Assembly: GCA_905220665.1 (NCBI GenBank)
Contig: CAJNAR010000164.1
Location: 682,001 to 746,000 of the forward strand
Reading direction: 5' to 3'
Origin: Albugo candida
Lineage: Eukaryota > Oomycota > Peronosporomycetes > Albuginales > Albuginaceae
DNA length: 64,000 bases
Part shown: positions 58,826 to 64,000 of the stretch, piece by piece
Layout: each line of letters opens with the position of its first letter
Numbering within the stretch: the first letter of the stretch is position 1
The notes under the pieces: model-generated
Seen by the model: only the letters and a program-made list of their open reading frames with translations
What the model was told of the DNA's origin: nothing
The model's database searches: none
Made by a program: the position numbers and the translations under genes

Positions 58826-59850
58826 TGCGCCAATTTGTTTGTCTCGATTGTCTTTCATCGTTTGCAGTCGAATTATAAAATGAGCTCTCATTACTTTCAA
58901 ATCTTTCATTCACCGTGTTGACGGATGTTAGAACCTACAATTGCTTAGTCAAAGCATCCCGGGATGACAGAGAGTTTATGGGGTGAATATTACGACGGGT
59001 AGACGGCCTTTTGCAATTGTTAGTCATGTGCTAAGGTCCCATGCAAGCTACCAAATGTCGGACAATTATGAGAAGACAGCAATGCAGGATCAAGTCGTAG
59101 TGGAAGATTTGATAAGTGGCATAACCCTTTAACATCCTTCATAGTAGTTCTCACGAGGAAGCATGGCTGCGACCTATGTTTATATCGCGAGCCAAATACA
59201 GTAGCAATAGTTGTTTCTGGAATCTCCTTCGGCCACGTCTAATCGTAAGGTTTTATTCTAGAATTATGAATGAATTTTCATGTCGATGATTCATCTTTCA
59301 ACGATAGAGTGATTCGCTGCCAAGTCATATTTCGTCTTCATCGCTGAATTGTGACTTACGTAATTACGAAGCCACCTCACTCTGGGAGATAGTATAGGCT
59401 AACTTACGTGGCATTGCATGCAAGATGGGAAGAAGTTCTCTAGCGCTGTGTTAGCGTATATTCACACTTATTGATCCTACGAGCTGCTAATATGTAGTTG
59501 TCTCTAGTATTCAGACTTGCTGTTCGTCGTACATGTCACGCTTTGATTACTGATGAAGCTATCCGTCCGCCTTGACGCCATTGGATTAAATTCAATGAAA
59601 AGTAGACTGAGCATAAAAGAATCTTCTCTAGTAAAATCGTTGGACGCGGACTGATCTGATTCTTGACAAGTCGACGCTTTATGAATGTGATCGAGAACAT
59701 GAACACTACGTCCGAGTCTTGATACTCGATACATGATGTGCAATTCAAATTAAATGAAAATCCAGGATCGTATTCAATGAAAATGAAGCGAATGCTAGTG
59801 CTATTGTTGTGATGAGCACATTCCATTTCGCTGAACAATACAAAGATGAA
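58826..59850. other. Intergenic between AA17-like paralogues
   Basis: Holds the promoter of the 58.2-kb gene and the 3' UTR of the 59.9-kb gene. No other gene is recognised. Confidence 0.4.
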
Positions 59851-60840
59851 TTATTCCACTTCCCTACACTTTTTCCTCTTATCACTTGTTTCTCCGTGTG
59901 GCGGAGGTGCTGGTGGATTGCTTGATGTTGGACTCACTACATCATGTTTTATAGTTGGGTGTGGCTTGTTGTCCCCTGATGGCTCATCCTTGTGTTTCGG
60001 GTTCGGTTCCGGGACTTCCACTTTGGGTTGTGGTTGCACTTGGGCTGGAGGATTACTAGGAGGCGTTTCTTTTGGTGGGGTTCCTTGTGGTGGGGTTCCT
60101 TGTGGTGGCGTTCCAGCCCCAGGAGCTTTTCCCGGATCTGATTTTGGCTTCCCTTTCTCGCCATTAGTGACGGTCACGCATTTCTCTGTTTAAGAAGGTT
60201 AGATACTCAGCATACACCTCAAAGCAGTGGAAATCTTACTGTAAATCTGAACTTTCTCGCCATGCAAAGCTACAGCATAGAAGATGAACAGGCATGTGTC
60301 TGTCACACAGCTTTCGTACGAGACTTTGATTATTGCGGGGTAACCTGGGTACGCTTCCACACAATTATCGTTTTGGAAAAGCGTTTTTCCGTCAAGAGTA
60401 GCCATACAACCTCCAGTATGCGACTGTATAAAGCCGACCTTATACTCATCATTCCGAACGCTGCAGTAATTCAGAGACGACACATCTATAGGTTTAGCTT
60501 CAGTGTCGGTGCAAACACAGTCTGGCACAACCGAGTCTATCATTTCTGCAAGCGTTTTCCATTTTGTCTTGTTGAAGTGACCATTGAAATATTTGGCGTT
60601 TTCTGGCGGACTATTATGCTGAAAGTCACTAAAAGCAGGATCCAAGTCCTTGTATGCGACTTCGGCCTGGTAATTTGTGCCCATGCAACCCTCTTTGTTA
60701 GTCTGTAGTGGATGGTCAAGATAAAAATGCCCCTGAGCTGTTGGCATATGCAGTGCAATATAAATCGGGAGTAGTCTTTTGATGGTACTCGATAAACCAT
60801 TTCTACAGTGTTGATTGAGTGCCATCGCTTGTGCTTGCAA
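59851..60840 (-). CDS. Secreted AA17-like copper monooxygenase with Pro-rich tail
   Basis: Two exons, 60840-60240 and 60185-59851, with a 54-nt intron (GTAAGA..AACAG); 311 residues. After a signal-like segment (KRLLPIYIALHMPTAQG) the mature chain would start HFYLDHP, giving the amino-terminal His of a copper histidine brace. Further matches to my memory of oomycete AA17 pectin monooxygenases: KWKTLAEMIDSVVPDC, PIDVSSLNY, GFIQSHTGGC (likely second His), NDNCVEAYPGYPAI, and LFIFYAVALHGEKVQIY (likely axial Tyr). About ten Cys suggest disulfides. The tail is Pro-rich with GTPPQGTPPQGTPP repeats, probably a flexible or wall-associating linker. AA17 enzymes oxidatively cut pectin during plant infection. 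Family assignment needs a profile search. Confidence 0.72.
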
Positions 60841-62665
60841 GATTGAATATGAGCACAGAGAAGCTCCTAGATGCTACTGATTTGTCATGGTGACATCAAT
60901 GTGGCGGTACCCATTCGATTGGCTGTCATGCACACGTGTATAGAAGAATTTTGTAATATTGTGCTAATAATACGTGGCAAAAGAGAAGAGCGAGATTATG
61001 ACGTTGAGTATAGCATCATCATCATAGCCCCATCTCTCTCTTTCGAGTAAAAAAAAGAAATTGGGGACGTATTCATAAAGGACCTGTAAAGGATGAAAAT
61101 CTGTGTCGAGGGAATAATGCTAGCGAAAAATCAGCTTCTTATTGTACTCAATAGTGCCTGTGCACTAAAGCTTGGCTCGGATCCGTCATCAGTCATATCT
61201 AGCAGAATTCGACGATAGCAATTACTTGGGATGTGAGATTCAGTCTGGATGTAGAAGGTGCTCAAGCAATTCACTGCCAAGTGCTACCTTATCTTGATTA
61301 CATCATAAGATGATTGCTTATAATGCTACCCTTGATATCATAACATGTTACTCATACGTTACCCTGCGTGTGAACATATGTACGGAACGTTTTCGTATTA
61401 CAGGGTATATCACGTTGCCAGCGTTTGTACAGTCTTGAACCCACTTCTCGCTGTGTCACAGTTTGCTACTGGGTCGTCATTTTGTTGGATATACTGAGAG
61501 TTATCAAATGCATTGTCGTCCGTTATTCCCTTCAGCTTGGCAATTAGATAATTCGCTCACCTAGAAATGCATCGGAAGAAAGTTCCGTCATGAACGGAGG
61601 TCGTTGTAATGTAGCGATTGCATGTAAAGTACATTGAAATTGTCATTAGCAGACTCAACTCTTTCTCATCGCAAACAGCCACTTCCCTTCTGAGCGTAAC
61701 ACACTTCCATAGTACTCAAAATATTTTTAGTCAGAGTATGCTGTTTCTATCAGCTCAGGTGCTTATGAATGACTCTAATGTGAGTGCGCATGGGAATCGA
61801 ACGGAGCTCCGATAATTCAGCTATAAAGTGGTTGCTATTCAATGTAGATAGTTGCGTTATTCATGCATCCTCTACGCACGCAATCGATTGCGAAATTGCA
61901 CTCCACGTCCATTGTAAGTTTACATCGACGTCATACAACGAGGACAAGTGCGAGGGCTATGCTATCAAGGCGTTTGTTCCTTTATGCTGCCAAATGCCAA
62001 CCGTTTTACTATGCTCTTTGTATGCGCTGGAGCACATAGCCATCCACAGCCAGTTTCCCGTCAAATCTCAAAGCATCAAGAATCCTTTCAAGTCGAATAT
62101 CCTAAAGCTCGATAAAGTCTTTCCTTATAACTTAAAGTGCGGCTGAGCCTGTTCAGATGCGCATGAACAGGATCTTAGGACATTGCTCTTGTAGACTTGC
62201 ACCAAATCAAATCTTATCGTATCTTGTTGTCGTGCTAGATCGATAAAGCAAGCTGTATAATTATTCTGACAAGCTTTTTTCCTACTTTCCTAACTTGTTG
62301 ACCTTCACTACACGAAAATCACGCTGGACATCCTTGCATGAAAGTCGAGCAATCAAGCAGAAGCACTATGGGACATTGCTCGATGTCAAGCAGATTGAAT
62401 GTCCTTTACTCAGTCTTGTGATAGCGTCACTAAATGATGAATAGCACAACTTCTCCTACGAACACTTCTCGATTCATCACTGTAGTCCTACTCTCCAAGT
62501 GAACTTATCTAGCGATAAGCAGTCCGATTGAAAGATTACACCTCAGTCGACTCCATTATCATTATATTCGTCTCTCGTATTTCCAAGAGCCTCCACTTCG
62601 AAAGCACAATCTGTGCACTCACCAGCCTCTACACCCAAGCGGTGACTACAATGGCAAATAAGCCA
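60841..62665. other. Intergenic, one weak open frame
   Basis: Mostly featureless AT-rich sequence. A plus-strand frame at 61790-62146 (about 118 codons, seven Cys, no signal peptide or known domain) is the only sizeable candidate; I cannot tell whether it is coding. Confidence 0.35.
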
Positions 62666-64000
62666 CTAGCGCACCAGTTCACGTGATCGTTCTCGTCTGT
62701 CGAAAAAACTAGTATACACAGATATCATAACGATGAATAAAAGTCGATACCCCATGGCACTTACATCTTTATTGGCATAGGCAAGTTCGAATCCATGTAT
62801 AGATCCACCAACGACTCGATTTCTCAACTTCTCATCATCCTTGAGTGTGAATGTGACCAGGCGAGCGTGTGCTCGATACAAATCATTGCTTTCTGTGAAG
62901 CGGTCGTATATACATTGCTAAAGAGCACAAATTGGAGCGAGCCCGTGATGTGTCTGCGAAAAAGTACCTACCTCTATAGCTTTGGCGAGATTCCCGTATT
63001 GATCGCCCAAACTCATTGTCAGCATCTCTATTACACGTACTCGATACTCGTCCTTTTTTGATTCTTGAGTTAATGCATCGACTTCCCGGTTTCCTTCCAA
63101 ATTTGTGTCACTCGATTTCAGATGCTCTTTGGAGGCTCCTGATACTAATTCAGCCTTTCCTGCACTGACAACTGATGCTGTAACAGGTATATCTTTTGAT
63201 GTTTGTTTCTGTAATTCACCATTGGTAGCTATCGAAGCAACTGCGTCAAGAATAGATTCTTTGGATCTAAGTTCCTCCACATGCCGAGAAGAATCTACAT
63301 TTCTCAAACAAGGAATTGGCGGCTCCAGAGTGGCCTTGGAAGTAGCCAGCTGCTTCCTTGCATCATCCTGTATGTGAAGTTTGTCACTTTGTCTTGTCGT
63401 TTCGTCAAGCTGGTCAGGCTTCCTACTCGTTTTTGTCATCTCGTCACCGATTTGTTCAGCATCAGTCGTCCCATCAGGCACGACTTTCTCTGCATCTTTC
63501 TTACTATCGCCATTTTCAGTCTGTTCTTCCATACTCTGGCCGATCATTCTCTCTTTCACGTCACTTTTGCCAGCCAAGCTTGAGTCTTGACATTTCATCG
63601 TGCTCTGTTTTGACTTACATTTAATATCTTGTACTTTCAAATCCTTGTTCAAGGAGGCAATAAGATACTTTCGTAGAGACTTGGCTGTTTGTGCCAATGA
63701 AGGATTTGTGCTTTTGCGTAGCTTGGAAATAACAGGTGCAACCCCAGACTTCTCGATATCTACTTTAGTGATTTTCTTGGCTTCGAATACTTTGGAAAGC
63801 ATAAGTAGCAATTCGTCGTGGTTGGCTGCTTCATCTTCACTCAGCGAGATCAATCGTTTACCAAAAATGATCCAATCAATGGGATCACTCTCAGTTTCTC
63901 TTGCTACCAAAGTGTGTGCAGCAACATCGCTCTTAACTTCTTTCTCCTTTATAGCCAGCTTGGTCGAGTCATTGGCTTCTTGCGCATTTTTGAGTTCAAA
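62666..64000 (-). CDS. TFIIS N-terminal/central-domain protein (5' end outside window)
   Basis: Open from the right edge. Exon A (to 62972) has a TFIIS N-terminal LW-type domain (NHDELLLMLSKVFEAKK, SGVAPVISKLRKS, AKSLRKYL) and a long Ser/Thr/Lys-rich linker. It splices over 62918-62971 (54 nt, GTAGGT..CTTTAG) to exon B, 62917-62765. The join AKAIE/QCIYDRFTESNDLYRAHARL then LVTFTLKDDEKLRNRVVGG matches the TFIIS central (TFIIS_M) domain. The 3' end is uncertain: GTAAGT at 62764 may start another intron ending at CGACAG and stopping at TGA 62679, or the frame may read through to TAG 62666. TFIIS rescues arrested RNA polymerase II through a C-terminal zinc ribbon, which is not visible here, so this is more likely a TFIIS-like regulator or the model is incomplete. 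Confidence 0.78.

Noticed and set aside
59846..60193. Plus-strand Gly-rich 115-codon frame
   Set aside because: It is the complement of the Pro-rich tail of the AA17-like gene; the low-complexity repeats open both strands.
62097..62146. Confident gene call for the 118-codon frame at 61790-62146
   Set aside because: No start context, signal peptide, domain or splice support; kept only as a note.
1..64000. CRISPR arrays, bacterial operons, RxLR or Crinkler effectors
   Set aside because: No regularly spaced repeats were seen and gene structure is eukaryotic. No convincing RxLR or LFLAK motif after a signal peptide was found.

Overview
The window looks like a piece of an oomycete nuclear genome, possibly from a compact genome such as Albugo; the genus cannot be fixed from sequence alone. 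The evidence is a pair of secreted proteins resembling the oomycete pectin monooxygenase family AA17, very short spliceosomal introns (49 to 64 nt) in conserved eukaryotic genes, eukaryotic tRNA genes, and LINE, Ty3/gypsy, Ty1/copia and Tc1/mariner elements. No prokaryotic signal was seen.

Left end (1-7000): a 3'-truncated minus-strand gene for a rhodanese + dual-specificity phosphatase + FYVE-like protein, then a plus-strand chromatin-reader gene with three PHD/extended-PHD cassettes. Middle (8100-47100) is a retroelement-rich block: tRNA-Asn; a decayed Ty3/gypsy chromovirus with a perfect 172-bp tandem duplication (8637-12170, 5-bp target duplication GTCAG); a decayed LINE (about 12990-14975); a hAT-like MITE (15475-15597); a dead Ty1/copia element whose 3' part carries a dead mariner (15920-21316); poorly readable relics and a tRNA-derived SINE candidate (21-26.8 kb); tRNA-Thr; an apparently intact LINE (26913-33952) and a dead relative (33970-40697), both beginning exactly at the tRNA-Thr 5' boundary; and a minus-strand gypsy chromovirus (41796-46923, 5-bp duplication CTCAT) that splits an otherwise continuous 157-codon reading frame.

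Right end (47.7-64 kb) is gene-dense: tRNA-Ser, a small unknown gene, glucose-6-phosphate isomerase, a polytopic class 3 (diacylglycerol-lipase-like) lipase diverging from it, Derlin (five exons), the U2AF large subunit (with a GC-AG intron), two AA17-like genes (one interrupted by an in-frame TGA) and the 3' part of a TFIIS N-terminal/central-domain gene. The genes do not form one pathway: they cover glycolysis, lipid signalling, ER-associated degradation, splicing, transcription elongation and plant cell-wall attack.

The most interesting signal is the LINE/tRNA-Thr junction: two related LINEs with matching 5' ends stand immediately after the same 17-bp tRNA-derived sequence, which points to a tRNA-targeting non-LTR retrotransposon. 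In both, ORF2 overlaps the ORF1 stop codon in the +1 frame without an AUG.
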